From positions 1 through 64,000 of the forward strand of contig NZ_SMFL01000016.1 of assembly GCF_004349265.1 (NCBI RefSeq): DNA of 64,000 nucleotides, given 5' to 3'. The translations under genes were made by a program, and so were the position numbers. The notes beneath the pieces are model-generated. The model saw nothing but the letters and a program-made list of their open reading frames with translations, was not told where the DNA came from and ran no database searches. Positions 53,529-62,021 of this stretch are shown in pieces (position 1 is the stretch's first letter; every line of letters begins with the position of its first letter). This DNA comes from Dyadobacter psychrotolerans. Lineage in GTDB: Bacteria > Bacteroidota > Bacteroidia > Cytophagales > Spirosomataceae.

Positions 53529-55379
53529 ATGAAACCAAACCAATTGCTGCTGATCGTGCTGCTTCTCTGCGGTTTTTCTCAAAGCCCTGAAAGAAAAATA
53601 ACCGGTATTGTTACTGACAGAAATCAAACGCCTTTGCCGGGAGTAACAATCTCTGTAAAAGGTTTCAAATTGGGGACAACCACCGACCGACTCGGGCGTT
53701 ACCAGATTTCAATACCGGTAACAGCTTCCAAGCTGGTTTTCTCTTTCGTCGGATATCTATCAAAAGAAGTTTCGTTTGCTTTTGACAACATATTAAACGT
53801 CACTTTAACCGAAGACTACAAAGCGCTTCAGGAAGTAGTTGTGGTTGGTTATGGAACTCACCACAAGAGATTCGCCTCAGCTCCGATGTCCATCTCAAAT
53901 CACAGCATGAATGCGCCAGTTTATTCGAATAACCAATATCAGAATACAGAAAATTATAAATCAGTTAATGAAAATATTTTTCAGCTGACGTGTCAACAGG
54001 CTGTAACTACATTTTCTGTTGATGTCGACCGGGCTTCATACAGCAATGTGCGTCGCTTTTTAAACTCCGGACAAATGCCGCCGGAAGATGCGGTAAGAAT
54101 CGAAGAAATGATCAACTATTTCGATTACGATTATCCTCAGCCAAAAAACGAACATCCTGTTTCGGTGACCACGGAGCTATCTGATTCGCCCTGGAACAGG
54201 CAGCTCAAGCTTTTGCGTATTGTTCTTCAGGCAAAAACAATTTCAACAGCCGGGCTACCGGCTTCCAATCTGGTATTTCTTGTTGATGTATCGGGATCGA
54301 TGATGGATTTCAACAAACTTCCGCTTCTTAAAAATGCTTTCAAACTACTGGTTGATCAGCTTCGCCCACAGGATAAAGTTTCTATTGTGGTTTATGCAGG
54401 AGCTGCCGGTCTGGTACTTGAACCAACATCCGGAAATGAAAAGGCAAAAATCAGAGAAGCGCTTGACAACCTTTCCGCAGGCGGGTCTACTGCGGGCGGA
54501 GCAGGTATCGAGCTTGCCTACAAAATTGCCCGCGAAAACTTCCTACCAAAAGGAAATAACCGGGTTATTCTGGCAACTGACGGGGATTTTAATGTGGGAG
54601 TTTCATCGGAAGGGGCACTTGAACGATTAATCGAAGAAAAAAGAAAAGATGGCGTTTACCTGAGTATTGCGGGTTTTGGAATGGGGAATTACAAAGACAG
54701 CCATATTGAAACCCTCGCTGACAAAGGAAACGGGAATTATGCTTATATCGATAATATTCAGGAAGCCAGAAAGGTTTTTGTAAGTGAATTTGGCGGAACG
54801 CTGTTTACCGTTGCCAAGGATGTGAAACTTCAGATCGAATTTAATCCTGCCAAAATGAAGGCTTACCGGCTGATTGGATATGAAAACCGGGCACTAAAAA
54901 ATGAAGAATTTCATGATGATAAAAAGGATGCAGGTGAAATGGGTTCAGGTCATACCGTTACTGCCATCTATGAAATTGTACCTGCAAACGTGGAAAGCCG
55001 TTATCTAACCAAAACCGATGAGCTGAAGTATCAAAAGACAGCTCCGTCTGAAAATGCAAAAAGCAATGAATTACTTACCCTTAAGATCAGATATAAAAAT
55101 CCGGAAAGCGATAAAAGCATTTTGTTCCAAACCGTCGTTTCTGATATGGCCAAACCGATGAACTCGACCTCTGACAATTTCCGTTTTGCAGCTTCCGTAG
55201 CTGAATTTGGTCTGCTTTTAAGAAAATCTGAATTTAAGGGAACTGCCGGTTACGATCATGTCATAAGCCTGGCTCAAAGCGCAACAGGAAAAGATCAGGA
55301 AGGATATCGTTCTGAATTTATAAGTTTGGTCAAAGCGGCAAAACTTATAAATGAAGGTTCAGAAACGGCTAAGAGATAA
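53529..55379 (+). CDS. von Willebrand factor A protein (YfbK-like) with carboxypeptidase-regulatory domain
   Basis: 616 residues. Signal peptide (1-18), carboxypeptidase-regulatory-like domain about 22-98 ending LQEVVVVGYGT, then the YfbK N-terminal region about 148-205 (CQQAVTTFSVDVDRASYSNVRRFL), a vWA domain about 245-420 with MIDAS D253-x-S255-x-S257, and a DUF3520-like C-terminus. It is an envelope protein of unknown action. It shares the unusual EVVVVGYG motif and the first domain with the divergent anti-sigma factor, implying that they work together. Confidence 0.85.
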   Translation: MKPNQLLLIVLLLCGFSQSPERKITGIVTDRNQTPLPGVTISVKGFKLGTTTDRLGRYQISIPVTASKLVFSFVGYLSKEVSFAFDNILNVTLTEDYKALQEVVVVGYGTHHKRFASAPMSISNHSMNAPVYSNNQYQNTENYKSVNENIFQLTCQQAVTTFSVDVDRASYSNVRRFLNSGQMPPEDAVRIEEMINYFDYDYPQPKNEHPVSVTTELSDSPWNRQLKLLRIVLQAKTISTAGLPASNLVFLVDVSGSMMDFNKLPLLKNAFKLLVDQLRPQDKVSIVVYAGAAGLVLEPTSGNEKAKIREALDNLSAGGSTAGGAGIELAYKIARENFLPKGNNRVILATDGDFNVGVSSEGALERLIEEKRKDGVYLSIAGFGMGNYKDSHIETLADKGNGNYAYIDNIQEARKVFVSEFGGTLFTVAKDVKLQIEFNPAKMKAYRLIGYENRALKNEEFHDDKKDAGEMGSGHTVTAIYEIVPANVESRYLTKTDELKYQKTAPSENAKSNELLTLKIRYKNPESDKSILFQTVVSDMAKPMNSTSDNFRFAASVAEFGLLLRKSEFKGTAGYDHVISLAQSATGKDQEGYRSEFISLVKAAKLINEGSETAKR

Positions 55380-55385
55380 AGGAAT

Positions 55386-55427
55386 ACGGTCTTGAAAAAC
55401 AGTTTTTGAATGTTATTTCAAGACCGT
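55386..55427. terminator. Hairpin between convergent genes
   Basis: ACGGTCTTGAAA (55386-55397) pairs perfectly with TTTCAAGACCGT (55416-55427), 18-base loop. No long T-tract on either side, so termination is likely but not certain for the vWA gene and the convergent DUF4202 gene. Confidence 0.65.
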
Positions 55428-55435
55428 GTTGGATC

Positions 55436-56014
55436 TTAACTTAAAGCTTTATTGATTAGAGCAGTTCCCTCCTCGCTGAATTGAAGACTCAAAGCTGCCT
55501 CTCTGCCCGGTTCTGACATTTTCGCCCAGGTTTTTCTCAAAATATCGATCATTTTCTCTTCCGATAATTTCTCAATCAATTCATCGAATTGAAATTCCAG
55601 AAATACGAGACATAAAGCGTTTTCCATGGTTTGCACGTCGGGATCCGTTTTAAGCTTTGACTTACGAATAATCTCACCCACACGTTCGGTCATTTCCTGA
55701 TCGTAACCTACCGACTGTAATATTTCGCCTGCTTTCGCGGCATGAAATCTGGACAAATCACTTCGCCATTTCAGGTATCCGGCTCTGCCATCAGGGTAAG
55801 TTTTCCGGGCTATTTCCCATCGTCCAATATGCTGGCTGCGGGAGGCTAGCAAAAGTGCCTCACTGGCATTTCCATCGAGTTTTATAACCCATTCGTACAA
55901 TTTAAGGGCATAAAAATATTCGGAGGGAAATTGTTTTCCGTCCCAGGTTATGGACTCGGGAGCATTTTTGTTGTATTCATCAAAGCGCCCGAAAGCTGTT
56001 TCTAATTTCGCCAT
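55436..56014 (-). CDS. DUF4202 family protein
   Basis: 192 residues, helical, cytoplasmic. Family blocks: FYALKLYEWVIKLD, LLLASRSQHIGRWEIAR and KWRSDLSRFHAAKAGEIL, where conserved H/D residues suggest an HD-like metal-binding hydrolase. The function is unknown. Six bases downstream of the lipoprotein gene. Confidence 0.85.
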   Translation of the reverse strand: MAKLETAFGRFDEYNKNAPESITWDGKQFPSEYFYALKLYEWVIKLDGNASEALLLASRSQHIGRWEIARKTYPDGRAGYLKWRSDLSRFHAAKAGEILQSVGYDQEMTERVGEIIRKSKLKTDPDVQTMENALCLVFLEFQFDELIEKLSEEKMIDILRKTWAKMSEPGREAALSLQFSEEGTALINKALS

Positions 56015-56020
56015 TATCTA

Positions 56021-56488
56021 TCAATTACTCTTCCTGAAACGGAGTTCAATTTTGGTCATTCTTGGGTAATCGTATGCTGTGCTTTTTGTGCTCATCGTAA
56101 ATGACTCATAGGTAACGTCATCAGGGACAATAGTCCAGGCTCCGCCTTTCTGGTCGGCAGCAGTTAGCGTTATGTCATTTGCGTTCAATTTCCAGCGAAG
56201 CAACATCGGCTTTGTGTCTCCTTTGAAATAACCCTCAAAATCACCGTTGGATTTAAATTTTACAGTTTCCATGTAACGTTCAAAATCGATTCCGCCAAAT
56301 TGCTGAATCATTTTTCCATCCTTAAAATTCACCGCATCATTGACCAAAATCTGTTCGATTTTCCATCCATCACCAGCCAGCAGCTTTTCAGAAGCATCTT
56401 TTGGATCTTTCGCGGTATTGCTGCACGCGGTTAACAATATCAAAAGACTGTAAATTATCAGGAATGTGATAGTTTGTTTTAGTTGCAT
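56021..56488 (-). CDS. Lipoprotein with lipocalin-like domain
   Basis: 155 residues from ATG 56488; the longer frame overlaps the DUF3037 gene and lacks a signal. Lipoprotein signal MQLKQTITFL...LLTACSN (C22), then a small beta-rich domain (GDGWKIEQILVND... and FKSNGDFEGYFKGD), a lipocalin-like pattern common in Bacteroidota. No enzyme motif. Lies between the DUF3037 and DUF4202 genes. Confidence 0.75.
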   Translation of the reverse strand: MQLKQTITFLIIYSLLILLTACSNTAKDPKDASEKLLAGDGWKIEQILVNDAVNFKDGKMIQQFGGIDFERYMETVKFKSNGDFEGYFKGDTKPMLLRWKLNANDITLTAADQKGGAWTIVPDDVTYESFTMSTKSTAYDYPRMTKIELRFRKSN

Positions 56489-56513
56489 AGATTTTCTCAG
56501 GTTTCGTATGTGT

Positions 56514-56897
56514 TTATAAAACCAGATTTTTAAACAATTCTTCCAGGGTCTGCTGCGGATCTGTACAAAATCCGGGATGGACTTTCGATGACTGTACAAC
56601 ACTGCTGCGGGTTGCCGTCAGCCATCTGAAACGGGACGCAACCGGCAAAGCGCCAATCGTTCCTGAACCTTTGGCTCCCTGACAGATTTTCTCCAAAGCC
56701 TGTAAATATCGTTCAAGATCAGCGATATCGGTTTCACTGCACAAAGCATGGATTTTGGTATCATTCAGCTGATATAAAACTTTTAAAAAACGCTGCGATG
56801 CGCAGTATAGAATCACACCTGCATTCACAAACTCCTCACGCTCAACCCTTGGTACAACGCGGATAACGGCGTACTCAAATAAGTGCTTTTCTTGCAT
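56514..56897 (-). CDS. DUF3037 family protein
   Basis: 127 residues. EYAVIRVVPRVEREEFVNAGVILYC is the DUF3037 signature. Its start overlaps the end of the HipA-like kinase gene by 23 bases, so the two are co-translated; DUF3037 proteins are often encoded beside HipA-family kinases and may be their partners or regulators. Function not known. Confidence 0.85.
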   Translation of the reverse strand: MQEKHLFEYAVIRVVPRVEREEFVNAGVILYCASQRFLKVLYQLNDTKIHALCSETDIADLERYLQALEKICQGAKGSGTIGALPVASRFRWLTATRSSVVQSSKVHPGFCTDPQQTLEELFKNLVL

Positions 56898-57675
56898 TTT
56901 GCGCTTCGATTACAAAAATATTCGATACAGAAAGCCTGGTAGTCAAAAAATTAGCATATACCTGGCGCAGCTGTTGTGGCGATTCATCTGAATTACTGAT
57001 CAGCCATTCGTCAGGAATCAGTGAAACAACAGCAAGAATGTTTTCCTCCGTCAGAACAGAGCGAAATTCTGCATCAACTACATCAAGCTCTGAGGCCGTG
57101 GAAAGCAAAACATGGTCCTTCACCTGAACAAAAGGACGTTTGGCCTGCTCTTCCCAGTTCTGCCAGGAATGATGGAAATATAACGATGCACCGTGGTCGA
57201 TCAGCCACAACTCTTTGTGCCACATCAGCATGTTGGTATTGCGGGCAGTTCGGTCTACATTGGTCAGCAGACAGTCCAGCCAAACAATCTGCGATGCAAG
57301 TTTAGCATCCACTTTTGTCACCAACGGATCAAAGGTAATCGCACCGGACAGATAGTGCATGGCCAGGTTCAAACCTGTACTCGAACGAAGCAGATCCTGA
57401 ATTTCTTCATCTGCCTCAGTCCTTCCGAATGCCTCGTCCAGATTGGCGAAAACAATTTCAGGCATCCTTAACCCGAGCATGCGGCAAATTTCTCCACCAA
57501 TCAGCTCGGCAATAAGTGCTTTGACCCCTTGTCCTGCGCCACGAAATTTAAGAACATATAAGAATTCATCGTCCGCCTCAGCGATCGCAGGCAACGACCC
57601 TCCCTCACGAAGGGGCGTAACATACCGGATCACATTGACTGTGCGTAATTCAGGTATTTTATTCATTGTCATCAT
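56875..57675 (-). CDS. HipA-family protein kinase (stand-alone)
   Basis: 266 residues from ATG 57675; the longer frame begins at TTG. ATP-site lysine K43 in LYVLKFRG, catalytic-loop-type NVDRTARNTN (D141, N146) and DHGA (D160) as the metal motif fit the C-terminal HipA kinase fold. It lacks the N-terminal subdomain 1 of true HipA and no HipB helix-turn-helix gene is near. It overlaps a DUF3037 gene. Whether it is a toxin is unknown. Confidence 0.8.
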   Translation of the reverse strand: MMTMNKIPELRTVNVIRYVTPLREGGSLPAIAEADDEFLYVLKFRGAGQGVKALIAELIGGEICRMLGLRMPEIVFANLDEAFGRTEADEEIQDLLRSSTGLNLAMHYLSGAITFDPLVTKVDAKLASQIVWLDCLLTNVDRTARNTNMLMWHKELWLIDHGASLYFHHSWQNWEEQAKRPFVQVKDHVLLSTASELDVVDAEFRSVLTEENILAVVSLIPDEWLISNSDESPQQLRQVYANFLTTRLSVSNIFVIEAQNARKALI

Positions 57676-58174
57676 ATAAGACTTACCACTGGTCAATCAG
57701 GAAACACTAAAATTAGAACCATTTCCTGCAATACACTCTGCCAGCAAAGGATTTTTTAGAAACAGCGTAAAAGAAACGGATTTAATGTGTTGTTGCTCAA
57801 ATATTTGAATTCTCAATTTCTAAAAAATAGAATCTTTTTTAAATTTACCAAATGAGTAAGACCAACACCACTATACACGATAACTTCATCAGGGCGATAT
57901 TATCAGACAAGAATATTGCCATTGAGTATTTCCGAAATTATTTACCGGAAGCTGTTTCCAGCCGGCTGGATTTTTCATCCATGAAGCAGATTCCCGATAC
58001 CTATATCTCCAGAAATTTGCAAAAAACGATGTCTGATATTGTTTACTCCTGTTCATTGAGAGGCAGGAAAAACAAGGTAGTAATTTCGTTACTGATTGAG
58101 CATAAAAGCTTTCCTGATAAATTTACCGCAGTTCAAATCGGCAGTTATCTATTTTCTGGTTATGAGAAACAGGT

Positions 58175-58181
58175 AAAAAAC
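58175..58181 (+). other. Candidate -1 ribosomal slippery heptamer
   Basis: A AAA AAC in the phase that a -1 shift needs (zero-frame codons gtA AAA AAC). It is 12 bases upstream of the in-frame TAA, and the -1 frame after it is open and encodes the rest of the Rpn protein. A stimulatory hairpin or Shine-Dalgarno-like site was not identified. Confidence 0.4.
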
Positions 58182-58612
58182 AAAGAACGGATGTAATTAT
58201 ACCAATATTATTGTATCATGGCAGAGGTAAATGGAAATATCAGCCGCTCTCAGGATTGTTTAAAAACCTGGATCCTGAATGGAAACAATTTATCCCCGAC
58301 TTTGACTATGTTTATAATAATCTTGGTGAAATTTCGGATCAGCAGGTAGAAGCGCTTCAAAATAAGTTTTTGGCTGCCTCCTTACTTTCTCTTAAGCATA
58401 GCTTTGAGAAAAAATGGCTGGAAGGTAACGCACTGAAAATATTAATTTTGTCTAACGATGCGTCTGAGAACTTACAACGTAACCTGGCTGTTTATATATT
58501 TGCCAACAGCTCACTGACAGAGCAGAAGATAATTGAATTGATGAAATCTTTACCTTCAAACATAAAAAATACACTTATGAGCACGCTTGACTTATTGGAA
58601 AAAAGAGCAGTT

Positions 58613-58725
58613 GAAAGAGGACTTCAAAAAGGAATTGAACAGGGAATTGCGCAGGGACTCGAACAAGGGATAGAAAGAGGAATAGAAAAGGGAATGGAAA
58701 GAGGACTTCAAAAAGGAATTGAACA
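58613..58725 (+). repeat. Direct repeats encoding the GIEQGI tail of Rpn
   Basis: A 29-base unit starting GAAAGAGGACTTC occurs at 58613-58641 and 58697-58725 (84-base period), with shorter degenerate copies between. It encodes a run of glycine-x-E/Q-x units (LQKGIEQGI, LEQGIERGI), typical of the C-terminal region of Rpn proteins and prone to slippage. Confidence 0.75.
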
Positions 58726-58892
58726 AGGCATCGAATTAGGCAAATCAGATATTGTAAAAAACCTGTTAACCAGCACTGATTTTACTACTGAAAAAATTGC
58801 GATTCTGACCGGTGTGAACGAGAAGATCATAGAAAAAATACGTAATGAGTTAAATTCCGGCAAGCAGGGTTAAGTACTTACGGGAATTTAAC

Positions 58893-58918
58893 AAATAGTG
58901 TTTTTCAAATCACTATTT
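58893..58918. terminator. Small hairpin between convergent genes
   Basis: AAATAGTG (58893-58900) pairs with CACTATTT (58911-58918); the stop codon of the minus-strand gene lies in the right arm. A T-run is only in the loop, so this is a weak terminator at best. Confidence 0.35.
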
Positions 58919-59779
58919 CTCTGACAATGTCAAAGATTTAAAGCTGCGGGTTAACTCTGTTAAAGATTTCTCGACTCCCATACGTTCCAGAGAAGAAGCA
59001 CCAACAAAGCCATGTACATCTGTTCTGTCCAGGATTTGGCGGACATCTTCAGGAGTATTAATCGGTCCGCCGTGGGCCAGGAAAAACACATCCGGATTCA
59101 CGGCCCTGGCAGCTTCAACAATTTCCTGCGTACGAAATACAGCATCATCCATGGTACAGGAGGCTTCCACAACTCCGATTGATCCGCCGACAGTGGTTCC
59201 CACATGCGCGATAATTGCATCGGCCCCAGCCTCTGCCATTTGTCTGGCTTCGTCAGGCTTAGCTACGTAAACAATGGAAAAAAGGTCCATTTTACTTGCC
59301 AGTCTGACCATCTCAACTTCTTTATCAAAACCCATCCCGGTTTCTTCCAGTACATTGCGAAAATGCCCGTCTACAATAGAATGTGTCGGAAAATTATTGA
59401 TACCGGAGAAACCCATCTCCTTTACCTTCAACAGATGATGCCACATTCTGCGACGCGGATCTGACCCGTACACACCACAAATTACCGGCACTTCTTCCAC
59501 CACTGGCAACACCTCAAACTCCCCTATCTCCATGGCCACTGCATTGGCGTCGCCATAGGCCATAAGACCAGCTGTTGAACCATGACCGGCCATTCTGAAG
59601 CGCCCCGAATTGTAGATAATTATTAAATCAGCACCGCCTTTTTCAATAAATTTTGCGCTGATACCTGTGCCTGCACCTGCGGCAATAATTGCTTTTTTCT
59701 GATCCAGCGTAGCCTGTAGTCTGTCTCTAACCTCTTGTCGCGTGTAAGGATTACCCTTACCTGTCCATGGATTTGGCAT
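58913..59779 (-). CDS. TIM-barrel PEP-hydrolase-like protein (Tm-1 C-terminal-type)
   Basis: 288 residues. TIM-barrel of the phosphoenolpyruvate hydrolase-like family (PF09370): IAAGAGTGISAKFIEKGGADLI, GINNFPTHSIVDGHF, GADAIIAHVG, FFLAHGGPI with conserved D/H residues. In plant Tm-1 proteins this domain is fused to the protein encoded just upstream (39-base gap). The reaction is unknown; the pair is thought to be enzymatic. Last gene of a three-gene unit. Confidence 0.88.
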   Translation of the reverse strand: MPNPWTGKGNPYTRQEVRDRLQATLDQKKAIIAAGAGTGISAKFIEKGGADLIIIYNSGRFRMAGHGSTAGLMAYGDANAVAMEIGEFEVLPVVEEVPVICGVYGSDPRRRMWHHLLKVKEMGFSGINNFPTHSIVDGHFRNVLEETGMGFDKEVEMVRLASKMDLFSIVYVAKPDEARQMAEAGADAIIAHVGTTVGGSIGVVEASCTMDDAVFRTQEIVEAARAVNPDVFFLAHGGPINTPEDVRQILDRTDVHGFVGASSLERMGVEKSLTELTRSFKSLTLSEK

Positions 59780-59818
59780 AATATATTTTTATGTTTTAAT
59801 TCAATATTAAATGGCTCC

Positions 59819-61057
59819 TTACTTAATCCCCTGGTTTATCATATCCAGTAAAGTTTCAACCAGCAAATCCGCAAAGGCAGGATCATTGATATGCAGATCC
59901 GCCTCAATTAAATGCACCCTTTGATTAACACCAGACCTGATGGTTTCGAACAAAACCTGATCCGTTTCCGGTCTGTAAAAAATTCCGCCTTCCTGATCAA
60001 TCTGGGAGATCCCTTTTAACGGCAATACTACAGAAACCGGCGCAGCGGCACGGTTCAAATGGGAAATAAGTTGTTTACCCAAAATAACATTTTCAGCAAT
60101 ATCTGTCCGCATCAAGGTAACGTCCGGTGCCCAGCTGTAAAATTCCCTGCCAGTATATTTTGACGGAATTGTATCCGGATGTGCAAAATTCACCATGTCC
60201 AGACAACCCGGAACAACAACCTGTGGTAACTTCATCTCAACTGCCGCCGTCATCCGATCAGGCCCTGCGCTGCATATACCTGAACAAAGTTCGTCTGCTA
60301 GCTCAGTTGTAGTAATATCAAGGACTGCATCAAAACAGTTTTCTCTTATTAAAGCCTCCATTGTTTTACCCCCAATACCGGTTGCATGAAAGGCAAGTAC
60401 CTCATAGCCTTTATCTTCAAGTAGCCGGGTACAACGGTCGACACAGGCCGTGGTATTGCCAAACATACTGATGGCAACCCGACGGATTTCGGTATCATTT
60501 AGCAAACCACCTACTTTTGACATCGCACAGATTGAAGCAGCTGCCTGTTGAATAAGGACCTTGATGATCCCATTAAAACCGGCCACATCCACCACAGAGG
60601 GCATGAGTGTAATATCTTTATTTCCAATTTGTCTTGAAAGATCCTTGGCTGCAAGTGTGCTCAGGCAGATTTTGGGAATGCCAAGCGGAATAAACTGCAT
60701 GGCTGAGAGTGCTATGTAAGTACCCCCTCCCCCTCCCATTCCGATGGCTGCTTTCACCTTTCCTTCTTCAACAAGCTTTGCTACAATTTTCCCCGCGCCT
60801 CTGCCCATCACATCCATTGCCTGCCCCCGGTCTCTTTGTTTTCTAAGATCATTAATAGTCATTCCACCCTCCAGCACTACAACATCCGATTCAAAGTCCA
60901 CATGAAACTGATCCGTTGTTCCCATTACACCGGTGTTGACTGTTAATACTTTCTCTCCCAGCTCAAGAATGCAATTTCTTAAATAGGAAAAGATCTCTCC
61001 CTTTGTATCAAAACAACCCAGTATTAATATAAACTTATCTGTCGAAGACATGCTCAT
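59819..61057 (-). CDS. Tm-1-like ATP-binding protein (UPF0261)
   Basis: 412 residues of the UPF0261 family. FILILGCFDTKGEIFSYLRN opens domain 1; the glycine-rich loop IGMGGGGGTYIAL and the later FHATGIGGKTMEALI and CLDMVNFAHPDT motifs are characteristic. The tomato Tm-1 protein has this domain at its N-terminus, where it binds ATP. Eight bases after the rhodanese gene, so translated from the same mRNA. Substrate not deducible. Confidence 0.9.
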   Translation of the reverse strand: MSMSSTDKFILILGCFDTKGEIFSYLRNCILELGEKVLTVNTGVMGTTDQFHVDFESDVVVLEGGMTINDLRKQRDRGQAMDVMGRGAGKIVAKLVEEGKVKAAIGMGGGGGTYIALSAMQFIPLGIPKICLSTLAAKDLSRQIGNKDITLMPSVVDVAGFNGIIKVLIQQAAASICAMSKVGGLLNDTEIRRVAISMFGNTTACVDRCTRLLEDKGYEVLAFHATGIGGKTMEALIRENCFDAVLDITTTELADELCSGICSAGPDRMTAAVEMKLPQVVVPGCLDMVNFAHPDTIPSKYTGREFYSWAPDVTLMRTDIAENVILGKQLISHLNRAAAPVSVVLPLKGISQIDQEGGIFYRPETDQVLFETIRSGVNQRVHLIEADLHINDPAFADLLVETLLDMINQGIK

Positions 61058-61065
61058 GAGAATTA

Positions 61066-61920
61066 TTACATGATTATTTTGGCCTGGTCATCATCGCCTG
61101 TTTCAATAGCCTTGTCGTTGCGTGACCATTCGCTCCATGAACCAACATACAAACTCGCCTGCGGTATACCTGCCTCCGACAGAGCAAGCAAGGTATGACA
61201 AGCCGTAACGCCGGAACCACAATGCACGATTAACTTTCGTTCACCACCGATTTGGTTATATTTGTCAGCCAATTCGGAAGAGGATAAAAATTCTCCTTTT
61301 TCATTCAGATTTGATGTATACGGAATATTAACGGCGCCCGGTATGTGACCGGCTATCAAATCAATTGGTTCACTTTGGCCTATGTAACGATAATTTTCAC
61401 GCACATCGATGACCAAATAATCCTTATCATCTGCTGCTCTTGCAACATCATCCAACTTCACAATTGGAAGTTTCCAGGCCTCAATAAGGTAGCCGTTTGG
61501 AAAAGGTTGGATTACCGGTATATCGCTGGTCATTTCAAAACCTGCATCGAGCAAGGCAGAAAAACCGCCGTTTACAACAAATACTTTTTCATGACCCGCG
61601 GCTTTGAGCATCCACCAAAAACGTGCAGCAGCGTTTGCTCCGTTTTTATCGTCGTAAATCACCACAGTACTAGCAGAAGTAATTCCCTTGGCAGATAATG
61701 TTTCTCCAAATTTCTCAGGTGAAGGGAGTGGATGCCTGCCGCCGTCTGCTGCATTTTCTGATTTTGCAGAAAGCTCCGTTTCCAGATCTACAAACAATGC
61801 TCCCGGTAAATGTGCCATTTTATACCTTTCCAAAGCGTCAGAACCACCTCTTGCATCGGCGATAACAACATCCTCCAACTGCACAATTGTTCGTAATTGT
61901 TGCGCACTAATAATTCCCAT
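61066..61920 (-). CDS. Thiosulfate/3-mercaptopyruvate sulfurtransferase (SseA-like)
   Basis: 284 residues, two rhodanese domains. The second holds the catalytic loop CGSGVTA (C234), the mercaptopyruvate-type signature, and the first has the structural motif MAHLPGALFVD. It transfers sulfur to thiols or cyanide. First gene of the unit with the two Tm-1 halves, a conserved-looking context that ties the pair to sulfur or thiol metabolism by inference only. The -7-like element at 61945-61952 lies 25 bases upstream. Confidence 0.92.
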   Translation of the reverse strand: MGIISAQQLRTIVQLEDVVIADARGGSDALERYKMAHLPGALFVDLETELSAKSENAADGGRHPLPSPEKFGETLSAKGITSASTVVIYDDKNGANAAARFWWMLKAAGHEKVFVVNGGFSALLDAGFEMTSDIPVIQPFPNGYLIEAWKLPIVKLDDVARAADDKDYLVIDVRENYRYIGQSEPIDLIAGHIPGAVNIPYTSNLNEKGEFLSSSELADKYNQIGGERKLIVHCGSGVTACHTLLALSEAGIPQASLYVGSWSEWSRNDKAIETGDDDQAKIIM

Positions 61921-61944
61921 AAGCTGCTAATTTGGTTTATCCGG

Positions 61945-61952
61945 CAAACCTA
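61945..61952 (-). promoter_or_regulatory. -7 element upstream of the rhodanese gene
   Basis: Minus-strand TAGGTTTG (61952-61945) matches TAnnTTTG exactly, 25 bases before the ATG. No TTG at normal spacing, so confidence is low. Confidence 0.35.
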
Positions 61953-62021
61953 TAAAATTAGGGTCAAAACTATTGGATAGGCACTCGGTTAATTGCAAGT
62001 TTATCAGATATCAAGAGAAAT

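Larger units (their letters stand above)
57852..58873 (+). pseudogene. Rpn-family PD-(D/E)XK nuclease gene, split by a -1 frameshift
   Basis: Frame 1 (57852-58196, 114 codons) encodes the nuclease start: HDNFIRAILSDKNIAIEYF, DIVYSC, VVISLLIEHKS. It ends at TAA. The -1 frame continues from near 58181 to 58873 with IIPILLYHGRGKWKYQPL, the usual next block of Rpn/transposase_31 proteins. The total of about 340 residues matches one full protein, with C-terminal GIEQGI-type repeats. Either a one-base loss inactivated it or ribosomes shift at the slippery site 58175-58181. The second part alone starts at TTG 58211 at best. Rpn proteins are DNases linked to recombination and phage defence. Confidence 0.75.

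Noticed and set aside
53396..53530. N-terminal extension of the sigma factor to ATG 53530
   Set aside because: It would run through the dyad and overlap the start of the divergent vWA gene; the sequence before GTG 53395 does not look like sigma region 2.
57797..57808. TCAAATATTTGA palindrome before the Rpn gene as an operator
   Set aside because: Twelve bases of AT-rich palindrome are common by chance here; nothing supports a regulator.
58613..58746. Repeat array as a possible CRISPR
   Set aside because: Units are coding, contiguous and of 84-base period without spacers; they encode the Rpn tail.
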